A stretch of 49,531 nt of DNA from Flavobacteriales bacterium. GTDB lineage: Bacteria; Bacteroidota; Bacteroidia; Flavobacteriales_D; Sanyastnellaceae. The stretch spans positions 1 through 49,531 of the forward strand of contig JAIBBG010000019.1 of NCBI GenBank assembly GCA_019694805.1. The letters run 5' to 3'. Positions 26,554-35,878 of the stretch are shown here, in pieces (position 1 is the first letter of the stretch; each line of letters begins with the position of its first letter). The position numbers and the translations under genes were made by a program. The notes beneath the pieces were generated by a model that worked only from the letters and a program-made list of their open reading frames with translations, did not search any database and had not been told where the DNA came from.

Positions 26554-27879
26554 TTAAGCTGTATAGCCGCTGCTCACTGCTGTGGTTTGTCTTCCACGCA
26601 CACGACCAGACTTCATCAGTCCGTCCATATGGCGCGAAATCAGGTGGCTCTCAATTTGCTGAAGCAGATCCAAGATCACACCTACAGTAATGAGCAGTGA
26701 AGTACCACCGTAAAATATTGAAAACTGCTGTGATTTAGTCAGGCCGACCATCATCACCAAAGCAGGTAAAATCGCAATAAGACCTACAAACACGCCACCA
26801 GGCAGTGTGATACGGGACAACACCTCGTCGATGAAGTCTGCGGTAGGTTTACCGGGTTTCACACCGGGCACAAAGTTACCATTTCTTTTCAAATCATCAG
26901 CAATTTGATTCGGATTTGTTACAATCGCTGTATAAAAGAAGGTAAACAGGATGATTGAAGAGAACAATAGGATGTTGTATCCCCAGCCTTGGAAATTCGA
27001 AAGGCTGATGAGAATATCGCTATCACGGAATGTTTCCATGTTGCGGAGGTACAGCGGAACGAACATGATTGCCTGTGCGAAGATGATCGGCATAACACCC
27101 GCAGAATTCACACGCAAAGGAATATACGAACGCGCACCCTCTCCAGAAGGCATGTGACTGCCACCTGTCTGCATTTTAGCCATTTGCACCGGAATGCGGC
27201 GAACAGCCTGAATGATTGCGATAGCTGCACCTACTACGATGAGAAGTACTGCCAATTCAATCACAAAGAAGAAAGCAGTTTGGAGTTTGTATTCCGCAAT
27301 GAAACCACGAGGGATATCAGAGATGATACCGGTCATGATGATCAAAGAGATACCATTACCAATTCCCTTATCTGCAATCTTCTCACCTAACCACATCACG
27401 AACAAGGTGCTGCACATGAGGATGATTACGGCGCCAACTAACCAAGAGAATTGATCAGGATAAGAACCGGCAGGTAAAGTTGATTTGATATAACCAGGTG
27501 CTTGCACCAGACCAATTGCAATGGTCAGGAGACGAGTGTACTGATTGATTTTCTTACGACCGCTCTCCCCTTCTCTCTGCATTTTGGTGATAGAAGGCAC
27601 TGCCAGACCAAGCAACTGAATGATGATCGAAGCAGAAATGTAAGGCATGATACCCAAAGCGAAAATCGAAGCACGGCTGAAAGCACCACCTGTGAAGAGT
27701 CCGAGGAATCCGAGGAGGCCACCTTGAGCGCCTGTTTCAAGCTTTGAAGAATCAACACCAGGCAGAACGATGAACGATCCGATACGGTATACCAGAAGGA
27801 GCGCGAGGGTATAAATGATTTTCTTGCGCAGTTCTTCGTGATGCCAGATGTCAGTTATTTTCTTAAAGAATCCTTTCAT
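26554..27879 (-). CDS. secY: Protein translocase subunit SecY
   Basis: A 441-aa inner-membrane protein with about ten hydrophobic segments. Family signatures include ASIFALGIMPYISASIIIQLL (TM2 and plug region) and MQREGESGRKKINQYTR (first cytosolic loop). It is the pore of the SecYEG channel that exports the many signal-peptide proteins seen in this window. It is 9 nt after rplO and 5 nt before map, the standard spc position. Confidence 0.98.
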   Translation of the reverse strand: MKGFFKKITDIWHHEELRKKIIYTLALLLVYRIGSFIVLPGVDSSKLETGAQGGLLGFLGLFTGGAFSRASIFALGIMPYISASIIIQLLGLAVPSITKMQREGESGRKKINQYTRLLTIAIGLVQAPGYIKSTLPAGSYPDQFSWLVGAVIILMCSTLFVMWLGEKIADKGIGNGISLIIMTGIISDIPRGFIAEYKLQTAFFFVIELAVLLIVVGAAIAIIQAVRRIPVQMAKMQTGGSHMPSGEGARSYIPLRVNSAGVMPIIFAQAIMFVPLYLRNMETFRDSDILISLSNFQGWGYNILLFSSIILFTFFYTAIVTNPNQIADDLKRNGNFVPGVKPGKPTADFIDEVLSRITLPGGVFVGLIAILPALVMMVGLTKSQQFSIFYGGTSLLITVGVILDLLQQIESHLISRHMDGLMKSGRVRGRQTTAVSSGYTA

Positions 27880-27888
27880 AAAGATTGA

Positions 27889-28335
27889 TTAGAGTGTAGT
27901 TGCAGTTCCACCAGCCTTTTCAATATCTGCTTTTGCTTTGGCAGAGAAACCATGGGCAGTTACGTTGATTTTGCCAGATAGTTCACCACGACCGAGGATT
28001 TTCACCAGGTCTTTTTTAGCACAGATACCATTTTTTACAAGGACTTCAGGAGTAATGTCGCTGATGTTCAGTTTAGTTGCCAGAGCCTGAATCAGATCCA
28101 GATTGATGCCTTTGTATTCAACACGGTTGATGTTTTTGAAGCCAAATTTAGGCAGACGACGCTGAAGTGGCATTTGACCACCTTCAAAACCGATCTTACG
28201 TTTTGTACCTGAACGTTGACCTGCACCTTTGTGACCACGACCTGAGGTTTCACCAAGGCCTGAACCTGGACCACGACCTACGCGTTTGCGAGTCTGAGTC
28301 GAGCCTGCTGCTGGTTTGAGCGTATTGAGTTTCAT
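27889..28335 (-). CDS. rplO: 50S ribosomal protein L15 (uL15)
   Basis: At 148 aa it is full length. The N-terminal loop LKPAAGSTQTRKRVGRGPGSGLGETSGRGHKGAGQRSG is the extended rRNA-binding arm. The C-terminal globular part ends AKADIEKAGGTATTL. uL15 is a late-assembly 50S protein near the peptidyl-transferase core. Its 105-nt leader carries two strong hairpins (28350-28366 and 28405-28434), so this gene may be separately controlled inside the operon. Confidence 0.98.
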   Translation of the reverse strand: MKLNTLKPAAGSTQTRKRVGRGPGSGLGETSGRGHKGAGQRSGTKRKIGFEGGQMPLQRRLPKFGFKNINRVEYKGINLDLIQALATKLNISDITPEVLVKNGICAKKDLVKILGRGELSGKINVTAHGFSAKAKADIEKAGGTATTL

Positions 28336-28349
28336 ATTTCTTCTTTTGT

Positions 28350-28366
28350 GATTCCGTTTCGGAATC
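28350..28366 (-). promoter_or_regulatory. rplO leader hairpin (start-proximal)
   Basis: A perfect 7-bp stem GATTCCG/CGGAATC with a 3-nt loop ends 14 nt before the rplO ATG. The sequence AAGACAAGATTCC entering it (28361-28373) is identical over 13 nt to the entry of the rplC leader hairpin. Confidence 0.5.
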
Positions 28367-28404
28367 TTGTCTTCTATAAGTATGGCTTTCGCCTGTTTAT
28401 TCTG

Positions 28405-28434
28405 ACTGATTACAGCACGCCGGTGCTGATCAGT
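28405..28434 (-). promoter_or_regulatory. rpmD-rplO intercistronic hairpin
   Basis: A 12-bp stem (ACTGAT+CAGCAC with GTGCTG+ATCAGT) with a 2-nt bulge and a 4-nt loop begins 6 nt after the rpmD stop codon. No T tract follows, so it is unlikely to be a terminator. Processing, stability or attenuation are possible roles. Confidence 0.5.
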
Positions 28435-28440
28435 GATTTA

Positions 28441-28620
28441 TTAATGGTATTCTACCTTCAGGAGGTGAGATACCGCGCGGATCATACCACTGATGTTTGG
28501 AGTGAGTTCTTTCTCAACCGGAACATTCAGTTTTTTGATACCGAGCGCTTGGATCGTAGCCTTTTGGCGGGCTGGGCGATCGATTGCGCTTTTAACCTGA
28601 GTGATAACAACTTTTGCCAT
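28441..28620 (-). CDS. rpmD: 50S ribosomal protein L30 (uL30)
   Basis: A 59-aa protein, MAKVVITQVKSAIDRPARQK ... ISGMIRAVSHLLKVEYH. Length, the ITQVKS start and the GMIRxVxHLxxVE end identify uL30. It is a small 50S protein bound to 23S/5S rRNA, present in Bacteroidota but missing in some other lineages. The gap to rpsE is 37 nt and includes a tiny CGG-UUCG-CCG hairpin (28637-28646). A strong hairpin follows the stop codon. Confidence 0.97.
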   Translation of the reverse strand: MAKVVITQVKSAIDRPARQKATIQALGIKKLNVPVEKELTPNISGMIRAVSHLLKVEYH

Positions 28621-28657
28621 TTTATTTTACTGTTTGCGGCGAACCGTGTCAATTCAA

Positions 28658-29170
28658 TTATCCGTTGTAAACCTTTTGAATGCTGATTCCGCGGGTTTTA
28701 GCAACATCAGCAGCATTGCGAAGTTTAGAAAGTGCATCCAAAGTAGCCTTCACCACGTTGTGAGGGTTTGAAGAACCTTTTGACTTAGCCAATACGTCTG
28801 TCACACCTGCAGACTCGAGTACTGCGCGCATCGCACCACCGGCGATAACACCTGTACCGTGAGAAGCTGGCTTGATGAAAACGCGAGCACCACCGAACTT
28901 ACCATTTTGTTCGTGCGGGATAGTGCCTTTGTGGATTGGAACCTGAATCAGGTTCTTTTTCGCATCTTCGGTAGCTTTGGTCACAGCTTCAGAAACCTCT
29001 TTGGATTTTCCGAGTCCGTGTCCTACCACACCATTTTCATTGCCGACAACTACGATAGCTGCGAAGCCGAAGGTACGTCCACCCTTGGTAACTTTGGTTA
29101 CCCTGTTCACCGCAACCAAGCGGTCTTTCAATTCTGTTTCGCTGGAGCGAACTGGTCTTGTATCTGCCAT
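28658..29170 (-). CDS. rpsE: 30S ribosomal protein S5 (uS5)
   Basis: I chose the ATG at 29170 (170 aa, [11 protein letters not shown]), because an upstream ATG at 29200 would overlap rplR by 23 nt. The dsRNA-binding-like N-domain has [33 protein letters not shown]. The C-domain has [38 protein letters not shown]. uS5 supports decoding accuracy and mRNA unwinding at the entry channel. It lies 7 nt after rplR and 37 nt before rpmD. Confidence 0.97.
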   Translation of the reverse strand: MADTRPVRSSETELKDRLVAVNRVTKVTKGGRTFGFAAIVVVGNENGVVGHGLGKSKEVSEAVTKATEDAKKNLIQVPIHKGTIPHEQNGKFGGARVFIKPASHGTGVIAGGAMRAVLESAGVTDVLAKSKGSSNPHNVVKATLDALSKLRNAADVAKTRGISIQKVYNG

Positions 29171-29177
29171 TTCTTTT

Positions 29178-29531
29178 TTAGAATTTGAGGCCTGCTTCAC
29201 GAGCAGCTTCGGCCAATGATTTTACACGTCCATGATAGAGGTATCCACCGCGGTCGAATACCACTTCGTTGATCCCTGCGGCCTGAGCGCGTTCTGCGAT
29301 GGTTTTACCCACGAGTTTCGCCTGATCCAGTTTCGCAACAGCCTGAGCATCTTTCATCACGATGGATGATGCTGAAGCCAGTGTTACACCTTTCTGGTCG
29401 TCAATGATCTGGGCATAAATCTGTTTATTGCTACGGAACACTGAAAGACGTGGTCTTGAAGCTGTTCCTTTCACACTAGCCCTGATTCGTGTGCGTATTT
29501 TAGCTCTGCGAGCTTCTTTGCTGAATGCCAT
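29178..29531 (-). CDS. rplR: 50S ribosomal protein L18 (uL18)
   Basis: At 117 aa it is full length. Signatures are [31 protein letters not shown] and the end [28 protein letters not shown]. uL18 binds 5S rRNA and brings it into the 50S subunit. The usual spc neighbours flank it (rplF 16 nt upstream, rpsE 7 nt downstream), with no leader structure. Confidence 0.98.
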   Translation of the reverse strand: MAFSKEARRAKIRTRIRASVKGTASRPRLSVFRSNKQIYAQIIDDQKGVTLASASSIVMKDAQAVAKLDQAKLVGKTIAERAQAAGINEVVFDRGGYLYHGRVKSLAEAAREAGLKF

Positions 29532-29547
29532 TGCTTTAATTCAATTA

Positions 29548-30099
29548 TTATTTAGCTGCTGACTTACCAGCTTTCTTGCGTACAAATTCACCTACATATC
29601 TTACACCTTTTCCTTTGTAAGGCTCTGGTGCGCGGAGGCTGCGGATTTTAGCTGCAACCTGACCGAGGAGTTGTTTATCGAATGACTCGAGCAAAATAGA
29701 TGGGTTCTCCCCTTTTTCTGCTTTAGCAGTCACTTTGATTTCCTTCGGAAGTTCGAAAATAATCGGGTGGCTGAATCCGAGAGTGAGTTCGAGTTGTTGG
29801 CCAGTAGCCTTACAACGGTAACCCACACCGATCATTTCCAAATTACGTGTCCATCCGGTGCTTACGCCTGTCACCATGTTATTGATGAGAGCGCGGTACA
29901 AACCGTGTTTAGAACGTGCATCGCGATGATCGCTGTTGCGGCTGAAAACCACCTCATTGCCATTGATCTCGACAGTAACTGACGGATCAATTTGCTGGGT
30001 CAGTTCACCCTTTGGTCCTTTTACTTTCACGATACCATCATTCATGGTGATTTCCACACCTTTTGCGATAGTTACCGGAGCTTTTCCAATTCTTGACAT
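29548..30099 (-). CDS. rplF: 50S ribosomal protein L6 (uL6)
   Basis: A 183-aa protein with two homologous L6 domains. It starts MSRIGKAPVTIAKGVEIT; the C-terminal signature PEPYKGKGVRYVGEFVRKKAGK is intact. uL6 lies by the factor-binding stalk base and the sarcin-ricin loop. The gap to rpsH is 26 nt and to rplR 16 nt. Confidence 0.98.
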   Translation of the reverse strand: MSRIGKAPVTIAKGVEITMNDGIVKVKGPKGELTQQIDPSVTVEINGNEVVFSRNSDHRDARSKHGLYRALINNMVTGVSTGWTRNLEMIGVGYRCKATGQQLELTLGFSHPIIFELPKEIKVTAKAEKGENPSILLESFDKQLLGQVAAKIRSLRAPEPYKGKGVRYVGEFVRKKAGKSAAK

Positions 30100-30125
30100 T
30101 TGTCAGAGAGTTTTATCTGTTAATC

Positions 30126-30521
30126 TTAATAAACGTAACATAATACTTCACCACCGATTCCCTGTGTACGGGCTTCTTTATCGCTCATCACACCTCTGGA
30201 GGTAGAAACCACAGCGATACCGAGTCCATTGAGTACACGTGGAAGTTCGTCAGCACCGGTATATTTACGGTGACCCGGACTTGAGACGCGCTCAATATTC
30301 GAGATAGCCGGAGCTTTGGTTTTTGCGTTGTATTTCAAAGCAATTTTGATGATACCAGGTTTGCCTTCATCGAACTTATAGTTCAGGATATATCCTTTGT
30401 CATGAAGGATTTTGGTAATTTCCTTTTTCAGGTTAGACGCTGGAATTTCAACCACTTTATGACGAGCGGTTTGAGCGTTCCTGATACGGGTCAAATAATC
30501 TGCTATTGGATCTGTAAACAT
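30126..30521 (-). CDS. rpsH: 30S ribosomal protein S8 (uS8)
   Basis: At 131 aa it starts [17 protein letters not shown] and ends with the family signature [26 protein letters not shown]. uS8 is a primary 16S binder of the central domain. In E. coli it also represses the spc operon by binding the rplE leader. Here rplE overlaps rplX, so that exact site does not exist. A CTTTT/AAAAG hairpin (30531-30544) lies just before this gene. Confidence 0.98.
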   Translation of the reverse strand: MFTDPIADYLTRIRNAQTARHKVVEIPASNLKKEITKILHDKGYILNYKFDEGKPGIIKIALKYNAKTKAPAISNIERVSSPGHRKYTGADELPRVLNGLGIAVVSTSRGVMSDKEARTQGIGGEVLCYVY

Positions 30522-30530
30522 TGTCTTTTT

Positions 30531-30544
30531 CTTTTATCGAAAAG
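30531..30544 (-). promoter_or_regulatory. rpsH leader hairpin
   Basis: CTTTT/AAAAG with a CGAT loop, preceded by AAGAC on the minus strand and followed by an A-rich run to the ATG 9 nt later. It is AT-rich and weak by itself; listed because it repeats the layout seen before rplX, rplO and rplC. Confidence 0.3.
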
Positions 30545-30569
30545 GTCTTCTTATCCTCTCCTGTTTTTA

Positions 30570-30839
30570 TTACCAGCTTGCTTTTTTAACACCAGGGATT
30601 CTTCCATCCAGTGCCAATTCACGGAACTGGTTACGGCAGATACCGAATTGTCTCATGTAACCACGTGGACGTCCGGTGAGCTGGCAGCGGTTACGAACAC
30701 GAACCTTGCTGCTGTTTTTAGGCAATTTCTGGAGTGCATCCCAGTCGCCAGCTTTTTTCAGCTCTTCACGCTTCTTGGCATATTGCTCAACGAGTGCTAT
30801 TCTTTTGCGCTCGCGTGCTTTCATTGATTCTTTAGCCAT
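30570..30839 (-). CDS. rpsN: 30S ribosomal protein S14 (uS14), zinc-free long form
   Basis: An 89-aa protein with [31 protein letters not shown] and the signature [40 protein letters not shown]. It lacks the CxxC...CxxC zinc pairs of the 61-aa form, so it is the C- long type. uS14 completes the 30S head. It is 32 nt after rplE. Confidence 0.98.
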   Translation of the reverse strand: MAKESMKARERKRIALVEQYAKKREELKKAGDWDALQKLPKNSSKVRVRNRCQLTGRPRGYMRQFGICRNQFRELALDGRIPGVKKASW

Positions 30840-30871
30840 TGCTCTTTTTTATCTTTTTTGTTGCCGTTTGC

Positions 30872-31420
30872 TTACTTAGTGAATGGGAATCCGAATTCCT
30901 CCAGGAGGGCTTTCGCTTCTTCAGTTGTTCTTGCGGTGGTCACGAAAGTGATATCCATACCGTTGATCTGCTTGATTTTGTCAAGGTCGATCTCAGGGAA
31001 GATGATCTGTTCTTTCACACCGAAGGTGAAATTACCACGACCATCGAAGCCACTTGATTTTACGCCGCGGAAGTCACGGGTACGTGGAAGAGCCACAGAG
31101 ATGAGACGATCCAAGAAATCGTACATCTGGTCACCACGGAGTGTCACTTTCGCACCGATGGCAACACCTTTACGCAGTTTGAAGTTTGAGATATCCTTCG
31201 TTGCGTTGGTTGGCATAGCCTTCTGACCGGCGATGAGAGTCATCTCATCCACAGCAGCATCGATGATTTTTTTGTCTGCAGTTGCCTTACCCAATCCCTG
31301 ATTGAGGCAAATCTTGGTGATTCTTGGCACTTGCATGATGGAAGAGTACTCAAAGCGTTCTTTCAGCTTTGGAGCAATTTCTTCTGAATACTTGGTTCTT
31401 AAGCGCGGAGTGTAGTTCAT
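30872..31420 (-). CDS. rplE: 50S ribosomal protein L5 (uL5)
   Basis: At 182 aa it is full length. It has [44 protein letters not shown] and the end [19 protein letters not shown]. uL5 binds 5S rRNA with uL18 and contacts the P-site tRNA. Its ATG overlaps the rplX stop by 4 nt (ATGA), indicating coupled translation. Confidence 0.98.
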   Translation of the reverse strand: MNYTPRLRTKYSEEIAPKLKERFEYSSIMQVPRITKICLNQGLGKATADKKIIDAAVDEMTLIAGQKAMPTNATKDISNFKLRKGVAIGAKVTLRGDQMYDFLDRLISVALPRTRDFRGVKSSGFDGRGNFTFGVKEQIIFPEIDLDKIKQINGMDITFVTTARTTEEAKALLEEFGFPFTK

Positions 31421-31737
31421 TTGATGGTCTCCCCAGATTTCTTAGAATAACGTTCGAGTTTACCTTCAGCATTTCTTCTGCGTCCAACACGGGTAGCATT
31501 ACCCTTGTTGTCAACGAGTTTCACATTGCTGATGTTGATACCTGCAGCGATTGTTTCGATTCCACCCTGTGGATTCTGAGCTGAAGGCTTGCGGTGTTTC
31601 TTCACCAGGTTTACGCCTTCAACGATCACTCGGTCGTTCTTACGATCTACTTCAACAATGCGGCCTTGCTTGCCCTTGTTGTCGCCTGTGGTTACCACCA
31701 CCAGATCGCCTTTCTTTACTTTGTATCTCTTGAACAT
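31417..31737 (-). CDS. rplX: 50S ribosomal protein L24 (uL24)
   Basis: A 106-aa KOW-domain protein with [41 protein letters not shown]. uL24 is an initiator of 50S assembly and sits by the exit tunnel. Its 64-nt leader holds a TGACCT/AGGTCA hairpin (31752-31766). It is coupled to rplE by a 4-nt overlap. Confidence 0.98.
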   Translation of the reverse strand: MFKRYKVKKGDLVVVTTGDNKGKQGRIVEVDRKNDRVIVEGVNLVKKHRKPSAQNPQGGIETIAAGINISNVKLVDNKGNATRVGRRRNAEGKLERYSKKSGETIK

Positions 31738-31751
31738 GTCGTTTGTTGTTT

Positions 31752-31766
31752 TGACCTTTCAGGTCA
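31752..31766 (-). promoter_or_regulatory. rplX leader hairpin
   Basis: A perfect 6-bp TGACCT/AGGTCA stem with a GAA loop lies 14 nt before the rplX ATG. AAGAC precedes it and an A-rich run follows. Confidence 0.45.
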
Positions 31767-31801
31767 GTCTTTTTATGCTTTACGCTTTTGGGCGAAAAAG
31801 A

Positions 31802-32170
31802 TTAAATCACTTCAGGGGCGAGAGAGATAATTTTCATATAATCCTTCTCGCGGAGTTCGCGGGCCACTGGACCGAAAATACGCGTACCGCGCAATTCACC
31901 AGCGTTGTTGAGCAACACCACAGCGTTGTCATCGAAGCGGATATAGCTTCCATCCGGACGACGAACTTCTTTTTTGGTGCGAACGATAACCGCTTTTGAA
32001 ACAGTACCCTTTTTTACGTTACCACTTGGCAGGGCATCTTTTACTGTCACCACAATCTGGTCGCCGATCGATGCATATCTTCTGCGTGTTCCGCCGAGTA
32101 CACGGATAACGAGTACTTCTCGTGCACCGCTGTTGTCAGCTACCTTCAGTCGTGATTCGTTCTGTATCAT
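31802..32170 (-). CDS. rplN: 50S ribosomal protein L14 (uL14)
   Basis: A 122-aa protein: [37 protein letters not shown] at the start and [23 protein letters not shown] at the end. uL14 lies at the subunit interface, forming bridges with 16S rRNA and binding the silencing factor RsfS. The leader of 108 nt has a GGATC/GATCC hairpin (32186-32199) and an imperfect GC-rich dyad around 32242-32265. Confidence 0.98.
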   Translation of the reverse strand: MIQNESRLKVADNSGAREVLVIRVLGGTRRRYASIGDQIVVTVKDALPSGNVKKGTVSKAVIVRTKKEVRRPDGSYIRFDDNAVVLLNNAGELRGTRIFGPVARELREKDYMKIISLAPEVI

Positions 32171-32185
32171 TTTTTTATCTTTTTT

Positions 32186-32199
32186 GGATCCTAAGATCC
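32186..32199 (-). promoter_or_regulatory. rplN leader hairpin
   Basis: GGATC/GATCC stem (5 bp) with a 4-nt loop, 15 nt before the ATG, followed by an A-rich run. It is part of the recurrent leader-hairpin pattern. Confidence 0.35.
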
Positions 32200-32278
32200 T
32201 GCTTAAACTCTATTGTTTCAATTCAACCGGGTTCATTTTAGGCAGCAGGTAACCGGTTAACCCTGCATGAGCGACAAA

Positions 32279-32533
32279 TTATTTCGCTTTTTCGATCACT
32301 TCAACCATTCTCCAGCGCTTCAATTTGCTGAGTGGTCTGGTTTCCATGATACGAACTTTATCGCCTACGCCACATTCACCGTTTTCGTCGTGCGCCATGA
32401 ATCTTTTGGTGTGCTTCACGAACTTACCGTATTTCGGGTGCATAACCTTTGTCTCAACGGTCACCACGATAGACTTCTCCATTTTATTGGAAGTCACTAC
32501 GCCAATTCTTTCTTTTCTGAGGTTCCTTTCCAT
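32279..32533 (-). CDS. rpsQ: 30S ribosomal protein S17 (uS17)
   Basis: An 84-aa OB-fold protein with [45 protein letters not shown] and the end [11 protein letters not shown]. uS17 is a primary 16S rRNA binder. It is 11 nt after rpmC and 108 nt before rplN, the usual order at the S10/spc junction. Confidence 0.98.
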   Translation of the reverse strand: MERNLRKERIGVVTSNKMEKSIVVTVETKVMHPKYGKFVKHTKRFMAHDENGECGVGDKVRIMETRPLSKLKRWRMVEVIEKAK

Positions 32534-32544
32534 GGTGAAAATTA

Positions 32545-32739
32545 TTATCCGTTATTTTTTCTTTCGTTGATGATGGTCTTCATGCGTGCAATGTCACGGC
32601 GCTTATGACGCAATTTCATTGGGTTTTCTGTTCCTGCCACATTGTGGTTGAACTTCATTTTAGCCAGTTCAGCTTTCTCTTCGTTGATTTTTTCAAAGAG
32701 ATCTTTGTCGGCCATGTTTTTGAATTCTGATGCTTTCAT
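32545..32739 (-). CDS. rpmC: 50S ribosomal protein L29 (uL29)
   Basis: A 64-aa two-helix protein with the signature [33 protein letters not shown]. uL29 surrounds the exit tunnel and is part of the docking site for trigger factor and SRP. It is 11 nt from each neighbour. Confidence 0.97.
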   Translation of the reverse strand: MKASEFKNMADKDLFEKINEEKAELAKMKFNHNVAGTENPMKLRHKRRDIARMKTIINERKNNG

Positions 32740-32750
32740 TGTTTCAGCAA

Positions 32751-33170
32751 TTATTCGGTGTAATCAGGACGTACGATGAATTTAGTGCGGCATGGGAGTT
32801 TTTGAGCTGCGAGGCGCAAAGCTTCCTGAGCAGTCGCGAGCGGCACACCTTCAGCTTCGAAGATGATACGGCCTGGTTTCAGGACGGCTACCCAAAGTTC
32901 AGGGGCACCTTTACCTTTACCCATACGTACTTCAGCAGGTTTGCGGGTGAGTGGTTTATCAGGAAATACCCGGATCCACACTTTACCTTCCCTTTTCATG
33001 AAACGGGTGAGGGCCACACGAGCTGCTTCGAGCTGACGTGATGTCAAGAAGCCTTCATCGAGTGTTTTGATCGCAAAGCTTCCGAAGGCGAGCTGAGAAC
33101 CGCGGTGAGCAATTCCTTTGATTTTGCCTTTCTGCTGCTTCCTGTATTTTGTTCTTTTCGGTTGTAACAT
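32751..33170 (-). CDS. rplP: 50S ribosomal protein L16 (uL16)
   Basis: A 139-aa protein starting [35 protein letters not shown], with the conserved [25 protein letters not shown]. uL16 is a late-assembling 50S protein near the A-site tRNA elbow. Its 60-nt leader has a TGCC-GAAA-GGCA mini-hairpin (33197-33208). Confidence 0.98.
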   Translation of the reverse strand: MLQPKRTKYRKQQKGKIKGIAHRGSQLAFGSFAIKTLDEGFLTSRQLEAARVALTRFMKREGKVWIRVFPDKPLTRKPAEVRMGKGKGAPELWVAVLKPGRIIFEAEGVPLATAQEALRLAAQKLPCRTKFIVRPDYTE

Positions 33171-33230
33171 GACCTTTTAATTCTTTCTATCAGTTTTGCC
33201 TTTCGGCATCAGTTCATTTTGAGTTCCGGA

Positions 33231-34025
33231 TTACGAGCGACGTTCTCTGCGCTCTCCTCCTCTTCCGCCGCCACCGCGACGATCACCACCTCTTCCACCT
33301 TCGCGACGTTCGCCACCACGACGATCATCACGTCCACCACCTGTAGCGCCTGGTCTTCTGGTTTGCTGCGCCTGTCCAAAGTTTGGAGTCAGATCGCGTT
33401 TGCCATACACTTCACCACGGCAGATCCATACTTTCACACCGATACGGCCGTATGCAGTATGAGCTTCTGAGTGATGGTAGTCGATGTCGGCACGCAGTGT
33501 ATGCAGTGGAGTACGACCTTCTTTGAATCTTTCAGTACGAGCGATTTCAGCACCATTCACGCGACCTGCAACGAGAACCTTGATTCCGTCGGCACCCATA
33601 CGCATGCTGGTTTGGATAGCCATTTTCACAGCGCGACGGTATGAAATACGACCTTCAATCTGGCGACAGATACCATCAGCAACGAGGCGAGCGTCGAGCT
33701 CAGGACGTTTGATTTCGAAGATATTGATCTGGATATCTTTACCAGTAATCTTCTTCAACTCTTCCTTGAGTTTATCGACTTCCGCACCAGCTTTACCGAT
33801 GATCACACCCGGACGGGCTGTATTGATCGTAACGGTAACGAGCTTGAGTGTGCGTTCGATAACGATTTTCGACACAGAAGCCTTTTTGAGTCGGGCCATG
33901 AGGTATTTACGGATTTTATCATCCTCGACGATTTTATCGCCATAGTTGTTTCCGCCGTACCAATTGCTGTCCCAGCCTTTAATAAAGCCCAGTCTTAATC
34001 CTGTAGGGTTACATTTTTGTCCCAT
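33231..34025 (-). CDS. rpsC: 30S ribosomal protein S3 (uS3) with Arg/Gly-rich tail
   Basis: A 264-aa protein. Residues 1-~220 are normal uS3: [22 protein letters not shown], the KH domain with [18 protein letters not shown], and the C-domain [38 protein letters not shown]. uS3 forms the mRNA entry channel and is part of the ribosomal helicase. The last ~40 residues are an RGG-like tail ([25 protein letters not shown]) ending RRERRS. This is longer and more Arg/Gly-rich than the tail of E. coli uS3 (233 aa). It is probably disordered and RNA-binding (inference). Confidence 0.97.
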   Translation of the reverse strand: MGQKCNPTGLRLGFIKGWDSNWYGGNNYGDKIVEDDKIRKYLMARLKKASVSKIVIERTLKLVTVTINTARPGVIIGKAGAEVDKLKEELKKITGKDIQINIFEIKRPELDARLVADGICRQIEGRISYRRAVKMAIQTSMRMGADGIKVLVAGRVNGAEIARTERFKEGRTPLHTLRADIDYHHSEAHTAYGRIGVKVWICRGEVYGKRDLTPNFGQAQQTRRPGATGGGRDDRRGGERREGGRGGDRRGGGGRGGERRERRS

Positions 34026-34040
34026 GCTTTGTGCCTTCTA

Positions 34041-34433
34041 TTATTTTTTGTCCAAAATGATGGTTATGTGATTGCTTCTCTTGCGGATGCGGTGAGCACG
34101 ACCCTGAGGAGCCGGGCTAATACGCTTCAACGTACGGCCACCGTCAACCCGGATGTCTTTCACAATCAGATTGGCTTCAGCCACATCGCTGCCACTGTTT
34201 TTCTCCTGCCAGTTGCTGATGGCAGAACGGAGAAGTTTCTCCATAGGTGCAGCAGCATGCTTGCGGGTGAATTTCAAAATATTCAGTGCCGCGAACACAT
34301 CCTTTCCACGGATGATGTCAGCCACGAGGCGCATCTTACGCGGTGAAGACGGTTCGTTGTTCAACTTCGCGAAAGCAGACGATTTACGTGCTTCCTTGAG
34401 TTTATCGGCCATTTCTTTTTTACGAGCTCCCAT
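34041..34433 (-). CDS. rplV: 50S ribosomal protein L22 (uL22)
   Basis: A 130-aa protein with [46 protein letters not shown] and the tunnel-lining hairpin ending [23 protein letters not shown]. uL22 narrows the peptide exit tunnel, and mutations in its loop can affect macrolide action. Nothing unusual is seen in the loop. Gaps are 22 nt (rpsS) and 15 nt (rpsC). Confidence 0.98.
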   Translation of the reverse strand: MGARKKEMADKLKEARKSSAFAKLNNEPSSPRKMRLVADIIRGKDVFAALNILKFTRKHAAAPMEKLLRSAISNWQEKNSGSDVAEANLIVKDIRVDGGRTLKRISPAPQGRAHRIRKRSNHITIILDKK

Positions 34434-34455
34434 GATTCGTTAATGCTTATCCTGG

Positions 34456-34731
34456 TTATTTGCCTTCTTTTCTGTTACCTGAGTGACCGCTGAATTTGCG
34501 TGTTGGTGAAAACTCTCCGAGTTTGTGACCAACCATGTTTTCAGTGACGTAAACAGGGATGAATGTTTTGCCATTGTGCACAGCGATGGTGAGACCAACA
34601 AAATCCGGAGAGATTGTGGATGAACGACTCCATGTTTTGATGACGTTCTTCTTACCTGCAGCCTGTGCTTCATCTACGCGCTTCGCGAGCTTGTAGTGAA
34701 TGAACGGTGGTTTTTTAAGCGACCTTGCCAT
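34456..34731 (-). CDS. rpsS: 30S ribosomal protein S19 (uS19)
   Basis: A 91-aa protein, [23 protein letters not shown], with the diagnostic [36 protein letters not shown]. uS19 sits in the 30S head with uS13. It is 8 nt after rplB. Confidence 0.98.
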   Translation of the reverse strand: MARSLKKPPFIHYKLAKRVDEAQAAGKKNVIKTWSRSSTISPDFVGLTIAVHNGKTFIPVYVTENMVGHKLGEFSPTRKFSGHSGNRKEGK

Positions 34732-34739
34732 TTCTTATA

Positions 34740-35564
34740 TTATTTCTTTCTGCGTTCCAAGATGAAACGGTTAGACGAATTTTTCGGGTGACGTGTTTTG
34801 TAGCCTTTCGCCGGAGTACCTTTTCTAGAGCGTGGCAGACCACCAGATTGGCGACCTTCACCACCACCCATTGGGTGATCTACCGGGTTCATAGCCACAC
34901 CACGAACGCGAGGCTTACGACCCTGCCAACGTGTACGGCCAGCTTTACCAGACACCTGGAGGTTGTGTTCCGCATTGGAAACAACTCCAACTGTTGCGAT
35001 ACACTCACCGAGGATCAGTCGGTTTTCGCCAGAAGGCATGGTGATCACCGCGTACTTACCATCACGTGAAGTCAGTTGAGCGTAGCTTCCAGCGCTGCGA
35101 GCGATAGAGCCGCCTTTACCAGGCTTCATTTCGATGTTGTGTATGGTTGTTCCGAGAGGAATATCTTTCAGGAAAAGTGCATTACCAACTTCAGGAGATG
35201 CTTTGGTACCACTCATGATAGACTGGCCAACACTCAAACCCTGAGGAGCGAGGATATAACGCTTTTCACCATCCGCATACTCGATGAGAGCGATACGGGC
35301 TGAGCGATTTGGATCGTACTCGATGGTGAGAACAGTAGCGCTCACATCGTGTTTATCACGTTTGAAATCGATCAGACGATATTTCTGTTTGTGTCCGCCA
35401 CCGATATAACGCATGGTGCGTTTACCCTGGTTGTTACGGCCACCAGTTTTTTTCATTGGCACCAGCAAAGGCTTATGCGGCTTATCTGTGGTGATCTCAT
35501 CGAATGTGAGAGCCACTTTGTGCCTTGTACCTGCTGTAACCGGATTTAATTTCTTAATACCCAT
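34740..35564 (-). CDS. rplB: 50S ribosomal protein L2 (uL2)
   Basis: At 274 aa it is full length. It has [28 protein letters not shown] and the conserved C-terminal loop [22 protein letters not shown], with the histidine near the peptidyl-transferase centre. uL2 is needed for subunit association and peptidyl transfer. It is 14 nt after rplW. Confidence 0.98.
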   Translation of the reverse strand: MGIKKLNPVTAGTRHKVALTFDEITTDKPHKPLLVPMKKTGGRNNQGKRTMRYIGGGHKQKYRLIDFKRDKHDVSATVLTIEYDPNRSARIALIEYADGEKRYILAPQGLSVGQSIMSGTKASPEVGNALFLKDIPLGTTIHNIEMKPGKGGSIARSAGSYAQLTSRDGKYAVITMPSGENRLILGECIATVGVVSNAEHNLQVSGKAGRTRWQGRKPRVRGVAMNPVDHPMGGGEGRQSGGLPRSRKGTPAKGYKTRHPKNSSNRFILERRKK

Positions 35565-35578
35565 TTCGCGTCAGTCTA

Positions 35579-35872
35579 TTATACGTTGGCGTAAAAATCA
35601 ATTGTATCACCTGCTTTGAGCTTCACGATAGCTTTTTTGTAGCCTTGTGAGCGTCCTTCGATAATACCTTTTGCGGTATATCTGAATTTGCGCTTACCAT
35701 CATAGCGAACGGTGTTCACTTTGAGCACATCAACTCCATACGCTTTCTCAACAGCCTTCTTGATTTCAATCTTGTTGGCGTTTTTGTCAACGATGAAACC
35801 ATACTTGCCCAGCTTCTCGGTGAGAGCTGTCATTTTCTCTGTAACCAGTGGTCGGATGAGGATTTCTTTCAT
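35579..35872 (-). CDS. rplW: 50S ribosomal protein L23 (uL23)
   Basis: A 97-aa protein, MKEILIRPLVTEKMTALTEKLGKYGFIVDKNANKIEIKKAVEKAYGVDVLKVNTV. uL23 at the tunnel exit is the main dock for trigger factor and SRP. It is 6 nt after rplD and 14 nt before rplB. Confidence 0.98.
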   Translation of the reverse strand: MKEILIRPLVTEKMTALTEKLGKYGFIVDKNANKIEIKKAVEKAYGVDVLKVNTVRYDGKRKFRYTAKGIIEGRSQGYKKAIVKLKAGDTIDFYANV

Positions 35873-35878
35873 GGTTTC

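Noticed and set aside
29171..29200. Longer N-terminus of rpsE
   Set aside because: It would overlap rplR by 23 nt; [11 protein letters not shown] at 29170 fits the family and the spacing better.
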